Positions 1-6,820 are shown, counted from the first letter of the stretch. The stretch is DNA of 14,077 bases from F1-60-MAGs149 sp032119475 (GCA_032119475.1 JAUMCA010000002.1:1-14077), one strand, 5' to 3'. Made by a program: numbers and translations. Notes: generated from the sequence alone by a model not told the origin.

Positions 1-912
1 GGCCTGACCGGGATCCACGACTTCGAGCGGCGCCTCGGCCGTCGCACGTGGCAGGAGCTGGACGCCGACGATCGCGTGACCCTCCGCGTGACGTCCGCGA
101 TCCCCGCGGAGCACCTGGCCGCGATCGACGCGGTCGAGGTGATCGCGGGCTTCGGCTCCGACCACGTGCGCGTGGGACCCGTCAAGGCGTTCCTCGACGG
201 CACGCTGGGCGCGCGCACGGCGCGCATGCTCGCGCCCTACGAGGACGGCGGCACCGGGCTGGACCTCCTGTCCGGCGGCGATCTGGAGGACGTGATCCGC
301 CACGCCGCCGGCCTCGGCCTGCCCGTCGCCCTCCACGCGATCGGCGACGCCGCCGTGCGCGCCGGCCTCGACGCGCTCGCCGCGACGCAGGACGCCTGGC
401 AGGGGATCGCCGACGAGCGGCCGCCCCGCATCGAGCACGCCCAGCTCGTCCACCCCGACGACCTCGTCCGCTTCGCCGCGCTCGGCGTCGTGGCCTCGAT
501 GCAACCCGTGCACGCCGCCGAGGACCGCATCACGGCCGAGGCCGCCTGGGGCGACCGCTGCGCGGGCGCGTACGCGTGGCGCGCCCTCGCGGACACGGGT
601 GCCACGCTCGCCTTCGGCACGGACGCGCCGATCTCCCCGCTCGACCCCCTGGCGACGCTGGCCGCGGCCGTCGCCTCGCCGCTGCGGCCGCAGCACGCCG
701 TCGGCGTCGCGGAGGCGCTGACCGCGATGACCTCGACGCCCGCACGGATCGCCGGCTGGAACCGCATCGGACGGCTGTCTCCCGGGCGAGCCGCCGACCT
801 CGTCGTGCTCGACCGTGATCCGTTCGCCGTCCCGGTCGACGAACTCGCCGACCTGCAGGTCGTCGCGACGATGGTCGGCGGGCGCTGGGTCCACGGCCGG
901 CCGCCGTGGTGA
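1..912 (+). CDS. YtcJ-like metal-dependent amidohydrolase (3' part, start outside window)
   Basis: The frame is open from the first base, reading GLTGIHDFE, the usual 'G-x-T-x-x-H-D' stretch of the amidohydrolase-3/YtcJ family. The true start therefore lies upstream of the window, and the internal GTG at 76 is not a real start. Family marks follow in order: VKAFLDGT (Lys codon at 184, the position of the metal-bridging Lys), HAIGDAA (His at 334), IEHAQLV (His at 436) and FGTDAPI (Asp at 622), then a C-terminal beta-sandwich segment with GRAADLVVLDRDP. Members are cytosolic zinc-type hydrolases of amide, imide or related C-N bonds, and the substrate cannot be read from sequence. It ends with TGA 7 nt before the end of the convergent rpoD, with no hairpin terminator visible between them. 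Confidence 0.9.
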   Translation, partial: GLTGIHDFERRLGRRTWQELDADDRVTLRVTSAIPAEHLAAIDAVEVIAGFGSDHVRVGPVKAFLDGTLGARTARMLAPYEDGGTGLDLLSGGDLEDVIRHAAGLGLPVALHAIGDAAVRAGLDALAATQDAWQGIADERPPRIEHAQLVHPDDLVRFAALGVVASMQPVHAAEDRITAEAAWGDRCAGAYAWRALADTGATLAFGTDAPISPLDPLATLAAAVASPLRPQHAVGVAEALTAMTSTPARIAGWNRIGRLSPGRAADLVVLDRDPFAVPVDELADLQVVATMVGGRWVHGRPPW

Positions 913-919
913 GCGGGCG

Positions 920-1984
920 CTAGGCCGCGCGCATCCCCTGCGCCGACGCCATCGCCTGCAGCTTGCGCAGGCCCTGGTTCTCGATCTGGCGGATGCGCTC
1001 CCGCGTCACGTTGAACGTGCGCCCCACCTCGTCGAGCGTCCGCGGATCCTGACCGTCGAGGCCGTAGCGGAGCTCGAGCACGCGCCGCTCGCGGTACGAC
1101 AGCATCGACAGGATGCCGTGCAGCGCCTCGCGCTGGAGGACCTCCTCGGCCGCCTCGTCCGGGCGCGGCCCGACCGTGTCCTGGATGAAGTCGCCGAAAC
1201 TCGACTCGTCCTCCTCGCCGACCGGCTTCTCGAGCGAGATCGGGGCCTGGGCGGAACGGCGGATGTACTCGATGTCGGCCACCGAGACCTCCGAGGCGAC
1301 GGACAGCTCCTCGAGCGTGGGATCGCGGCCGAGCTCGGCGAGCAGGCGCCGCTCGATGCGCGCCACCTTGTTGAGCTTCTCGACGACGTGGACGGGCATG
1401 CGGATCGTGCGGCCCTTGTCCGCGAGCGCCCGCGCGACGGCCTGGCGGATCCACCACGTCGCGTAGGTCGAGAACTTGAACCCCTTGCGGTGGTCGAACT
1501 TCTCGGCCGCGCGCACGAGCCCGATCGTCCCCTCCTGGATGAGGTCGAGGAACGGCAGGCCCTGGTTGCGGTAGTTCTTCGCGATCGAGACGACGAGGCG
1601 CAGGTTCGCCTCGATCATGTGCTGCTTGGCGCGCTGATCGCCCTTCTCGATCCGCTTGGCGAGCTCGATCTCCTGGGCGGCGGTGAGGAGCGGCACGCGG
1701 CCGATGTCCTTCAGGAACAGCTGCAGCGTGTCCGTCGAGACCTCGCGCGTCGTCAGGTCGAGGGCCGGGCGCGCGCCCTCGTCATCGTCGGCGTCGGCCG
1801 CGGCGATGATCTCCACGTCGGCTGCGGCGAGCGCGTGGTAGACCTCCTCCACCTGCGCATCGGTCAGGTCGAGCTCGTCGAGGCGATCGCGCAGCGTCTC
1901 GCTGCTGATCGCGCCGGACTCCTCCGCGTGCGCGACCACCGCGCGCGCCGGATCGGCCACGTCACCCACGCCGGACTGGTCCAT
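920..1984 (-). CDS. rpoD: RNA polymerase sigma-70 factor, primary (RpoD/SigA) type
   Basis: The 354-residue protein has all sigma-70 regions. A region 1.1-like helical segment lies at about 20-62, followed by an acidic linker (64-70). Region 1.2 is at about 84-116 (LQLFLKDIGRVPLLTAAQE). Region 2 is at 119-190, with NLRLVVSIAKNYRNQGLPFL, DLIQEGTIGL, FSTYATWWIRQA and KGRTIRMPVH. Region 3 is at about 200-275. Region 4 is at about 290-345, with the helix-turn-helix TLDEVGRTFNVTRERIRQIE. These match housekeeping sigma factors closely; a short region 1.1 is usual outside proteobacteria. The ATG at 1984 is supported by a purine-rich GGAGGGAGG about 5 nt upstream. It lies 64 nt downstream of the TPR gene on the same strand. 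A group-2 (SigB/HrdB-like) paralogue cannot be excluded from one locus. Confidence 0.95.
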   Translation of the reverse strand: MDQSGVGDVADPARAVVAHAEESGAISSETLRDRLDELDLTDAQVEEVYHALAAADVEIIAAADADDDEGARPALDLTTREVSTDTLQLFLKDIGRVPLLTAAQEIELAKRIEKGDQRAKQHMIEANLRLVVSIAKNYRNQGLPFLDLIQEGTIGLVRAAEKFDHRKGFKFSTYATWWIRQAVARALADKGRTIRMPVHVVEKLNKVARIERRLLAELGRDPTLEELSVASEVSVADIEYIRRSAQAPISLEKPVGEEDESSFGDFIQDTVGPRPDEAAEEVLQREALHGILSMLSYRERRVLELRYGLDGQDPRTLDEVGRTFNVTRERIRQIENQGLRKLQAMASAQGMRAA

Positions 1985-1987
1985 CCC

Positions 1988-2017
1988 GCCTCCCTCCGCT
2001 CACGGGTCTGGAGCATA
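1988..2017 (-). promoter_or_regulatory. rpoD ribosome-binding site and possible -10 box
   Basis: On the minus strand GGAGGGAGG (1988-1996) precedes the rpoD ATG. Further upstream, TATGCT (2017-2012) fits a -10 box and would give a leader of roughly 20 nt. No TTGACA-like -35 is visible at 16-19 nt, so the promoter is tentative and transcription could also continue from the TPR gene. Confidence 0.4.
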
Positions 2018-2048
2018 CGGCCGGGATCGGACGCCCCCGGCGCGGTCG

Positions 2049-3086
2049 CTACAGCGCGCGCAGGAACTGCTCGGCGACCACGCCGAGCCGCGTCTCCGGC
2101 GCCGTCTCCGCGACCTGGCGGAACTGCGCGCGCGCCGTCTCCTGATCGCGCAGCCAGAGCAGCATGAGCGCGAGGTGCAGGCGCGGCGAGGGGTCGGCGG
2201 GGTTGTCGCGCACGAGCGGCCCCATCTGCCCGAAGGCCGCGTCGGGTCGGTCCTTGCGGAAGCCCGCCACGATGCGCCCCACCTTGGCCTCGACGAGACC
2301 GGGATCGGCGGCCAGCGCCGCGTCGAAGGCGGTGATGGCCTCCGCGCGCTGCCCGGCGTTGACGAGCGCGGCGGCGTACGCGACCTGGGCGCCGGCGTCA
2401 TCCGGGGCCGCCTGCGCAGCGCGGCGGAGGGCGGGCAGGCGGTCCTCATCGCCGGCGGACGCCGCGATGAACGGCGGGTACCCCGGCGCCATCGCGGGGT
2501 GCAGGAGGTCGTCGGCGGCCGTGCCGTAGAACGACTCCGGTGCCGCGTCGCGCACGGTCCGCAGCTCGGTGTCACCCGCGGCGCGCTCGCCCGACCAGAG
2601 CAGCGCCACGCCGTACGAGAAGCGGGCGAAGGCGTCGTCGGAACGCTCCACGACGAGCGCCCCGAGTTGCCGGACCGCCGCGGCCGGTTGCGCGGGCTCG
2701 TACGCCGCCAGCGCGCGCGCCACGTCGGCGGCGGGGCCGTCCACGTCGCCGAGGGTCCGTCGTGCGGCGCCCACCTCGCCGAGCGACAGCTGCGCGGACG
2801 CGATCCGCAGCGCGGCGTCGGCACTCGGTTCCCGCTCGGCGCGCTCGCGCGCCCAGACCAGCCGCTCGGCCGGGTCGGTCGGCTGGCCGGCGACGGGCGG
2901 GAGGACGATCGAGGGCCGTCCGGGCAGCGGCTCGGCGACCGCAGCGGACGTCGCGGCGGCGCTCGGCTCGCCCCCGTCGTCCGTCGCCAGGGCCGCGAGG
3001 CCGATCACCACGCCGGCGACGACGACGCCGATCGCCACGAGCGCCGCGATGCGCCTGCGCGGCAGCGTGCGGGCGGCGGGATCCAC
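2049..3086 (-). CDS. Membrane-anchored tetratricopeptide-repeat protein
   Basis: The 345-residue protein starts with a basic N-terminus (RTLPRRR) followed by one hydrophobic segment at about 13-34. That is a signal anchor with no lipobox, so the remainder is probably extracytoplasmic. An Ala/Pro-rich linker follows, then alpha-helical repeats. Clear TPR-like units occur towards the C-terminus (about 230-330), for example QVAYAAALVNAGQRAEAITA, with further degenerate repeats at about 75-165. TPR scaffolds bind other proteins; no enzymatic motif is seen and the partner is unknown. The GTG start at 3086 is preceded at 6 nt by TAGCCT, so the message may be leaderless. It precedes rpoD by 64 nt on the same strand, but I see no functional link. 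Confidence 0.75.
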   Translation of the reverse strand: MDPAARTLPRRRIAALVAIGVVVAGVVIGLAALATDDGGEPSAAATSAAVAEPLPGRPSIVLPPVAGQPTDPAERLVWARERAEREPSADAALRIASAQLSLGEVGAARRTLGDVDGPAADVARALAAYEPAQPAAAVRQLGALVVERSDDAFARFSYGVALLWSGERAAGDTELRTVRDAAPESFYGTAADDLLHPAMAPGYPPFIAASAGDEDRLPALRRAAQAAPDDAGAQVAYAAALVNAGQRAEAITAFDAALAADPGLVEAKVGRIVAGFRKDRPDAAFGQMGPLVRDNPADPSPRLHLALMLLWLRDQETARAQFRQVAETAPETRLGVVAEQFLRAL

Positions 3087-3103
3087 GGCCGCAGGCTACC
3101 AGC
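3087..3103 (-). promoter_or_regulatory. Putative extended -10, leaderless promoter of the TPR gene
   Basis: Reading the minus strand, CTGGTAGCCT is followed by GCGGCC and then the GTG start. TG-G-TAGCCT is an extended -10 (TGNTANNNT), and the usual 6-7 nt spacing places the transcript start at the GTG itself. No Shine-Dalgarno sequence and no -35 hexamer are seen. The arrangement resembles the two microprotein promoters at 6641 and 7129. Confidence 0.4.
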
Positions 3104-3153
3104 GGTTCGCGGAGCGCCCGCGCCGGGAATAGCGATGCGTGGGTACACGTTTT

Positions 3154-3194
3154 CCGAATACGATCTGGCTTCGGCCATAAGGGACCGCTATACA
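3154..3194 (+). promoter_or_regulatory. Putative promoter of the cysteine operon with a CCGAATA box
   Basis: TATACA at 3189-3194 is a good -10 box, 43 nt before the ATG of the first operon gene; the -35 region (TGGCTT at 3166-3171, 17 nt away) is poor. CCGAATA at 3154-3160 matches seven of the eight bases of the CCGAATAT box repeated upstream of the Lrp gene and the microproteins, so control by that regulator is possible. This is the main content of the 150-nt divergent spacer 3087-3236. Confidence 0.4.
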
Positions 3195-3236
3195 CCGCGT
3201 GCGCCGCGCCCCGCACGGAAGCGAAGGACACCACTG

Positions 3237-4415
3237 ATGACCACGTACCGAGAACTGCTCGCCCAGGTGAAGGCGGAGATCGAGGAGATCGACGCCCGCG
3301 CGCTGGCCGACGAGCTCGCCTCCGAGACGCCCCCGCTGCTGATCGACGTCCGCGAACCGGACGAGTACGAGCAGGGCGCGATCGACGCGGCGATCCACAT
3401 CCCGCGCGGCTTCCTCGAGTCGCGCATCGAGGCCGCCGCACCCGACCACGGCCAGCGCATCGTGCTGTCGTGCGCATCCGGCGCGCGGTCGGCGTTCGGC
3501 GCGAAGGCGCTGCGCGAGCTCGGGTACACGGACGTCGTCTCGCTCGCCGGCGGGTTCTCCGGCTGGAAGCAGGCCGGGCACCCGTGGGCCGAGCCGAAGG
3601 TGCTCGACGCGGAGCGGCGCCGCCGCTACAGCCGCCACCTCGTGATCCCCGAGGTCGGCGAGGCCGGCCAGCTGGCGCTGCTCGGGGCGAAGGTGCTGAT
3701 GATCGGCGCCGGCGGCCTCGGCTCGCCGTCGTCGCTGTACCTCGCGGCGGCCGGCGTCGGGACGATCGGGATCATCGACGACGACGTCGTCGACGCCTCG
3801 AACCTCCAGCGCCAGGTCATCCACAGCACCGACCGCATCGGCATCCCGAAGGCCGAATCGGCCGAGATGACGCTGACCGCGCTCAACCCCGACGTCGAGG
3901 TCGTCCAGTACCGCGAGCGTCTGAACAGCGCGAACATCGACCGCATCCTCGAGGGCTACGACGTGGTCGTCGACGGGACCGACAACTTCCCGACGCGCTA
4001 CCTCCTGAACGACGCCAGCCTCAAGCACCGCGTGCCCGTCGTGCACGCGTCGATCTTCCGCTTCGAGGGCCAGCTGACGGTGTTCAAGCCGTTCGAGGGC
4101 CCCTGCTACCGCTGCCTGTTCCCGGAGCCGCCGCCCGCGGAACTCGCGCCGAGCTGCGCGGAGGGCGGCGTCCTCGGCGTCCTGCCGGGGATCATGGGCA
4201 CGCTGCAGGCCACCGAGGCGCTGAAGCTGATCCTCGGGATCGGCGACCCGCTCGTCGGCCGGCTCCTGCTCGCCGACGCGCTCGACATGTCGTTCCACGA
4301 GGTCCAGCTGCGCCGTGACCCGAACTGCCCCGTCTGCGGTGAGCACGCGGGTCCGATCGAGTACATCGACTACGATGAATTCTGCGCGGGCGGGGCCCAC
4401 GCGGCTGCCCACTAG
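3237..4415 (+). CDS. moeZ: MoeZ/MoeB-like adenylyltransferase-sulfurtransferase with N-terminal rhodanese domain
   Basis: This 392-residue, two-domain protein should activate the C-terminal carboxylate of a ubiquitin-like sulfur carrier as acyl-adenylate and deliver sulfur to make the thiocarboxylate. Rhodanese domain: about 15-118, with LLIDVREPDEYEQGAI and active-site loop CASGAR (Cys79 to Arg84). ThiF/E1-like domain: about 124-392, with nucleotide loop GAGGLGSP (157-164), DASNLQRQVIHSTDRIG, DGTDNFPTRYLLND, two zinc CxxC pairs (Cys290/293, Cys364/367) and SCAEGGVLGV (Cys307). In mycobacterial MoeZ and human MOCS3 the rhodanese is C-terminal; here it is N-terminal, an order that also occurs in some other bacteria. 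The open frame extends far upstream, but homology begins at the ATG at 3237. It is 13 nt from the CysO-CysM gene, which supplies the likely carrier. Confidence 0.92.
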   Translation: MTTYRELLAQVKAEIEEIDARALADELASETPPLLIDVREPDEYEQGAIDAAIHIPRGFLESRIEAAAPDHGQRIVLSCASGARSAFGAKALRELGYTDVVSLAGGFSGWKQAGHPWAEPKVLDAERRRRYSRHLVIPEVGEAGQLALLGAKVLMIGAGGLGSPSSLYLAAAGVGTIGIIDDDVVDASNLQRQVIHSTDRIGIPKAESAEMTLTALNPDVEVVQYRERLNSANIDRILEGYDVVVDGTDNFPTRYLLNDASLKHRVPVVHASIFRFEGQLTVFKPFEGPCYRCLFPEPPPAELAPSCAEGGVLGVLPGIMGTLQATEALKLILGIGDPLVGRLLLADALDMSFHEVQLRRDPNCPVCGEHAGPIEYIDYDEFCAGGAHAAAH

Positions 4416-4421
4416 GAGGGT
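4414..4421 (+). promoter_or_regulatory. Strong ribosome-binding site for the CysO-CysM gene
   Basis: AGGAGGGT overlaps the TAG stop of the preceding gene and lies 7 nt before the ATG at 4429. It is close to a perfect anti-16S match and fixes the start of the fusion gene immediately ahead of the CysO domain. Confidence 0.75.
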
Positions 4422-4428
4422 TTCCCCA

Positions 4429-5679
4429 ATGCCCATCGCCATCCGGATGCCCCCCATCCTCCGGCCGCAGGTCGGCGGAGCCCGTCAGGTGGAGGTCGCG
4501 GGCGCGACGCTGCGCGAGGCGCTCGACGACCTCTTCGCGCAGTTCCCCGCCGTGCGCGAGCAGATCGTCGACGGCGGTGGCGAGATCAACCGCTTCGTCA
4601 ACGTCTACGTCCAGAACGAGGACGTGCGCCTCGGCCAGGGCCTCGACACCCCCGTGCCCGACGGCGGCACGGTGATCATCCTGCCCGCGATGGCCGGCGG
4701 CGCGCCGGTCGTGCCGCCCGGGATCTGCCGCGGTGGCGGCGACGTCCTCAGCGCCATCGGCGGGACGCCGCTCGTCGAGCTGCCGCACATGCGGCCGGAG
4801 GGCGGCGCCCGCGTCTGGGCGAAGCTCGAGATGCTCAACCCGTCCGGCTCGATCAAGGACCGCGTTGCCCTCAGCCTGATCGAGTCCGCCGAGGCGCAGG
4901 GCCTCCTGACCCCCGGCTCCGGCCAGGTCGTGATGGAGCCGACCAGCGGCAACACGGGCATCGCGCTCGCGATGATCTGCGCCGTGCGCGGCTATCGCTT
5001 CCGCGCGGTCATGCCGGAGTCCGCCACGCAGGAGCGCGTCCAGCAGATCGCCATGTACGGCGCCGAGATCGTGTTCTCCCCGGGCGAGCTCGGCTCGAAC
5101 GGCGGCGTCGCACTGGCGCGCCGGCTGGCCGCCGAGGACCCCTCGATCTACATGCCGTTCCAGTACGCGAACGCCGAGAACCCGAACGCGCACTACCGCA
5201 CGACGGGCCCGGAGATCCTCGAGGCCCTCGACGGGCGCGTCGACGCGTTCGTCGCCGGCCTCGGCACCGGCGGGACGCTGATGGGCACCGGCCGCGCACT
5301 GCGCGAAGCCAACCCCGACGTCCAGATCATCGCCGCCGAGCCGCTGCAGGGCGAGGCCGTGATGGGCCTCCGCTCGCTGGAGGACGGCTACACGCCGGAG
5401 ATCCTCGACATCACGCAGCTCGACCGCAAGCTGCTCGTCACCAACACCGAGTCCGTGATGGCGATGCGCGACGTCCTGCGCCGCGAGGGCATCTGGGTCG
5501 GCGTCTCCTGCGGCGCCGCGCTGAGCGTCGCGCTGCGCGTCGCCGCCGAGTTCGAACCCGAGCAGAACGTCGTCACCGTCTTCGCGGACGGTGGTGCGCG
5601 CTACGCATCCGCGAACCTGTTCCAGGAGCGCGACGGCGAGGACCTCGAGGAGCTCATGGAGGATCGGCTCTGGTGGTAG
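4429..5679 (+). CDS. cysM: CysO-CysM fusion: sulfur-carrier (ThiS/MoaD fold) plus PLP cysteine synthase
   Basis: The 416-residue protein joins two proteins that are separate in Mycobacterium. Residues 1-91 match CysO: PPILRPQVGG, RFVNVYVQNEDVR, and the carrier C-terminus TVIILPAMAGG ending in Gly90-Gly91. After a linker of about 16 residues (92-107, with a second GGG at 102-104), residues 108-416 match CysM: IGGTPLVELP, SIKDR (PLP Lys143), PTSGNTG (171-177), GTGGT phosphate loop (279-283), GLRSLEDGY (Arg315, aligning with the Arg220 I recall as important for O-phosphoserine use in M. tuberculosis CysM), and the Leu-Trp-ended C-terminal tail (RLWW). Expected chemistry is CysO-thiocarboxylate plus aminoacrylate giving CysO-cysteine. 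No stop or frame break is visible at the junction. An in-frame GTG at 4711 could start a separate CysM but lacks a good Shine-Dalgarno. The Gly-Gly is internal, so cleavage or an alternative mechanism is required. Confidence 0.93.
   Translation: MPIAIRMPPILRPQVGGARQVEVAGATLREALDDLFAQFPAVREQIVDGGGEINRFVNVYVQNEDVRLGQGLDTPVPDGGTVIILPAMAGGAPVVPPGICRGGGDVLSAIGGTPLVELPHMRPEGGARVWAKLEMLNPSGSIKDRVALSLIESAEAQGLLTPGSGQVVMEPTSGNTGIALAMICAVRGYRFRAVMPESATQERVQQIAMYGAEIVFSPGELGSNGGVALARRLAAEDPSIYMPFQYANAENPNAHYRTTGPEILEALDGRVDAFVAGLGTGGTLMGTGRALREANPDVQIIAAEPLQGEAVMGLRSLEDGYTPEILDITQLDRKLLVTNTESVMAMRDVLRREGIWVGVSCGAALSVALRVAAEFEPEQNVVTVFADGGARYASANLFQERDGEDLEELMEDRLWW
5658..5675 (+). promoter_or_regulatory. 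Ribosome-binding site and overlapping GTG start of mec
   Basis: GGAGG at 5658-5662, inside the last codons of the CysO-CysM gene, lies 10 nt before the GTG at 5673. That GTG overlaps the upstream stop (TAG, 5677-5679) by 7 nt, so translational coupling is likely. The next in-frame ATG (5706) would remove conserved N-terminal residues. Confidence 0.6.
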
Positions 5680-6083
5680 AAGGCCCGCTCGTCCTGCCGC
5701 GCGCGATGCAGGACGAGATCGTCGCCCACGCCCGCATGGGCCTCCCGAACGAGGCCTGCGGCATCCTCGGCGGGCGAGACGGCCGTGCGACCCGGTTCTT
5801 CCCCGCGGTCAACGGCAAGGCGTCGCCGTTCTTCTACGACATCGACGCGCAGGATCTGCTGCGCATCGTGCTGGAGATCGAGGACGCGGACGACGACATC
5901 GTCGCGATCTACCACAGCCACGTCGAGAGCCCGGCCTTTCCGTCCCGCACGGACGTCGAGCTGGCCGCCTGGCCGGACGCGGCGTACATGATCGTCAGCC
6001 TCGGCGCCGAGCCGCCCGAGGTGAAGGCCTTCGCGATCCGCGACGGGAAGATCGCCCGCCGCGAGATCGTCCTCGAGGGCTAG
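5673..6083 (+). CDS. mec: Mec-like JAMM/MPN+ zinc peptidase acting on CysO
   Basis: The 136-residue, single-domain JAB1/MPN+ metallopeptidase has the complete active site: NEACG with catalytic Glu27, then HSHVESPAFPSRTD giving His81, His83, Ser91 and Asp94 (the H-x-H-x10-D zinc motif). Sequence and length closely match mycobacterial Mec, which hydrolyses cysteine from the C-terminal Gly of CysO and so regenerates the carrier. It overlaps the CysO-CysM gene, so the synthase, its carrier and the releasing enzyme are co-made. Because the carrier here is followed by the synthase in the same chain, this peptidase is also the obvious candidate for cutting after Gly91. That second role is inference. 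It ends 3 nt before the convergent lrp gene. Confidence 0.9.
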   Translation: MVEGPLVLPRAMQDEIVAHARMGLPNEACGILGGRDGRATRFFPAVNGKASPFFYDIDAQDLLRIVLEIEDADDDIVAIYHSHVESPAFPSRTDVELAAWPDAAYMIVSLGAEPPEVKAFAIRDGKIARREIVLEG

Positions 6084-6086
6084 CCG

Positions 6087-6581
6087 CTACGCCGACTTGC
6101 GACGCACGGTCTGCGGGGGCTCCTCGATCTCCGCGACGACCGGGGTGGGCAGCGTGGTCGTCTCGAACAGCGTCGACAGGCCGATCACCGAGTAGGTCCG
6201 GTGGACGCCCTCGACCCGGCGGATGTCGTGGAGGATGCCCTCGAGGGCCGGGGTGCTCTCGGCGCGCACCTTGAGCAGGAACGACCACTCGCCGGCGACG
6301 GCGTGGCACTCGAGCACGCTCGGGATGGCGCGCAGGCGATCGCCGATGTCCGGGACGTCGAACGCGGCGTTGTCGACGAAGACGAAGGCCACGACGCCGT
6401 AGCCGAGCGCGTCGGCGTCGACGACGGCACGGTAGCCCTTGATGACGCCGCGTGCCTCGAGCTTCTTGACCCGCTCGTGCGCGGCGGCCTGCGACAGCCC
6501 GACGCGCTTGGCGAGCTCGCCGTACGTCGTCTTGCCGTCCTCTTGGAGGATCTGGATGATCTGCCAGTCAATGGGATGCAT
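6087..6581 (-). CDS. Lrp/AsnC-family transcriptional regulator
   Basis: The 164-residue protein has the usual family architecture. An AsnC-type winged helix-turn-helix lies at about 2-52 (IDWQIIQILQEDGKTTYGEL, then RVGLSQAAAHERVKKLEARG). The RAM/ACT-like ligand-binding and oligomerisation domain lies at about 62-140 (GVVAFVFVD through VHRTYSVIGLSTLFETT). A 20-residue Pro/Glu-rich tail ends in basic residues. Family members bind amino acids and form dimers to octamers that wrap DNA carrying phased sites. It is convergent with mec and divergent from microprotein 1. CCGAATAT boxes spaced 31 bp apart lie directly upstream, consistent with autoregulation and with control of both microprotein modules. 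The effector cannot be deduced; its position beside the cysteine operon makes a sulfur or other amino acid a reasonable guess. The start at 6581 fits the domain start. Confidence 0.9.
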   Translation of the reverse strand: MHPIDWQIIQILQEDGKTTYGELAKRVGLSQAAAHERVKKLEARGVIKGYRAVVDADALGYGVVAFVFVDNAAFDVPDIGDRLRAIPSVLECHAVAGEWSFLLKVRAESTPALEGILHDIRRVEGVHRTYSVIGLSTLFETTTLPTPVVAEIEEPPQTVRRKSA

Positions 6582-6594
6582 GTGCGCGACCTAA

Positions 6595-6633
6595 CCGAAT
6601 ATTTACGAGTGTAGGCTTGCGTGAGCCGAATAT
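6595..6633. promoter_or_regulatory. Operator-like pair of CCGAATAT boxes between lrp and microprotein 1
   Basis: CCGAATAT occurs at 6595-6602 and again at 6626-6633, exactly 31 bp (three helical turns) apart. The first lies just upstream of lrp; the second sits between the -35 and -10 of the microprotein 1 promoter. The extended first site, CCGAATATTTACGAG, shares the central G-A-A-T-A-T-T-T core with the E. coli Lrp consensus as I remember it. Binding is inferred, not shown. Confidence 0.5.
6601..6613 (-). promoter_or_regulatory. Possible -10 box for lrp
   Basis: On the minus strand TACACT (6613-6608) is a good -10 hexamer that would start transcription near 6601, about 20 nt before the lrp ATG. 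No convincing -35 is visible. It overlaps the -35 region of the divergent microprotein 1 promoter, so the two promoters would compete and could share operators. Confidence 0.35.
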
Positions 6634-6646
6634 CCTCTGGTATTCT
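6617..6646 (+). promoter_or_regulatory. Promoter of microprotein 1 (extended -10)
   Basis: TTGCGT (-35, 6617-6622), an 18-nt spacer and TATTCT (-10, 6641-6646) preceded by TGG (extended -10). The GTG at 6652 lies 5 nt downstream of the -10, so the transcript should be leaderless. The same layout and many of the same bases recur at 7105-7134 upstream of microprotein 2. Confidence 0.6.
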
Positions 6647-6651
6647 AGGCC

Positions 6652-6813
6652 GTGTTGACGGGGAATACCACCCCACAAGACGGGAATCACCGAATCATGC
6701 AGCCCTTCGCAGCCCTCTCCCTCCTCCACAGCCGCCCCGCCGCTCAGGCGCCGGTCCATGAGGATCGCGTTGCGCGCATTCGGCGTCCCCTCCTGCGCTC
6801 CAAGCGCGTCTGA
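6652..6813 (+). CDS. Microprotein 1, leaderless basic small ORF paralogous to microprotein 2
   Basis: A 53-codon product is read from a GTG placed 5 nt after the -10 box; a shorter form could start at the ATG at 6697, in the same frame but without a Shine-Dalgarno. I do not recognise the family. Its C-terminus RRPLLRSKRV-stop matches microprotein 2 (KRPALRAKRV-stop), and upstream QPFAALSLL...AAQAP resembles VPAFSFLF...APQTP. Promoter, 3' tract and terminator are also duplicated, which argues for a real expressed pair rather than chance ORFs. There is no Cys, no transmembrane segment, and the C-terminal third is strongly basic. Possibilities are a nucleic-acid-binding microprotein, a peptide precursor, or mainly a carrier ORF for a regulatory RNA. 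Coding status is moderately sure; function is unknown. Confidence 0.55.
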   Translation: MLTGNTTPQDGNHRIMQPFAALSLLHSRPAAQAPVHEDRVARIRRPLLRSKRV

Positions 6814-6820
6814 CGCTTTT

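Noticed and set aside
815..2167. Long plus-strand ORF opposite rpoD
   Set aside because: It is antisense to a fully recognisable sigma factor; composition is Arg/Leu/Asp-rich, as expected from a GC-rich shadow frame, with no motifs.
2175..3236. N-terminal extension of the MoeZ-like ORF across the TPR gene
   Set aside because: The frame is open only because of high GC; it is antisense to the TPR gene, and the rhodanese homology begins just after the ATG at 3237.
3096..4457. Long minus-strand ORF opposite the MoeZ-like gene
   Set aside because: Low-complexity Arg/Val/Asp shadow with no motif, against a clear rhodanese-ThiF protein on the other strand.
4690..4745. Frameshift or missing stop between CysO and CysM as an assembly error
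   Set aside because: Not excluded, but the linker reads cleanly in one frame, other frames give no better join, and there is no duplicated or truncated homology at the junction. Kept as a check under the main finding.
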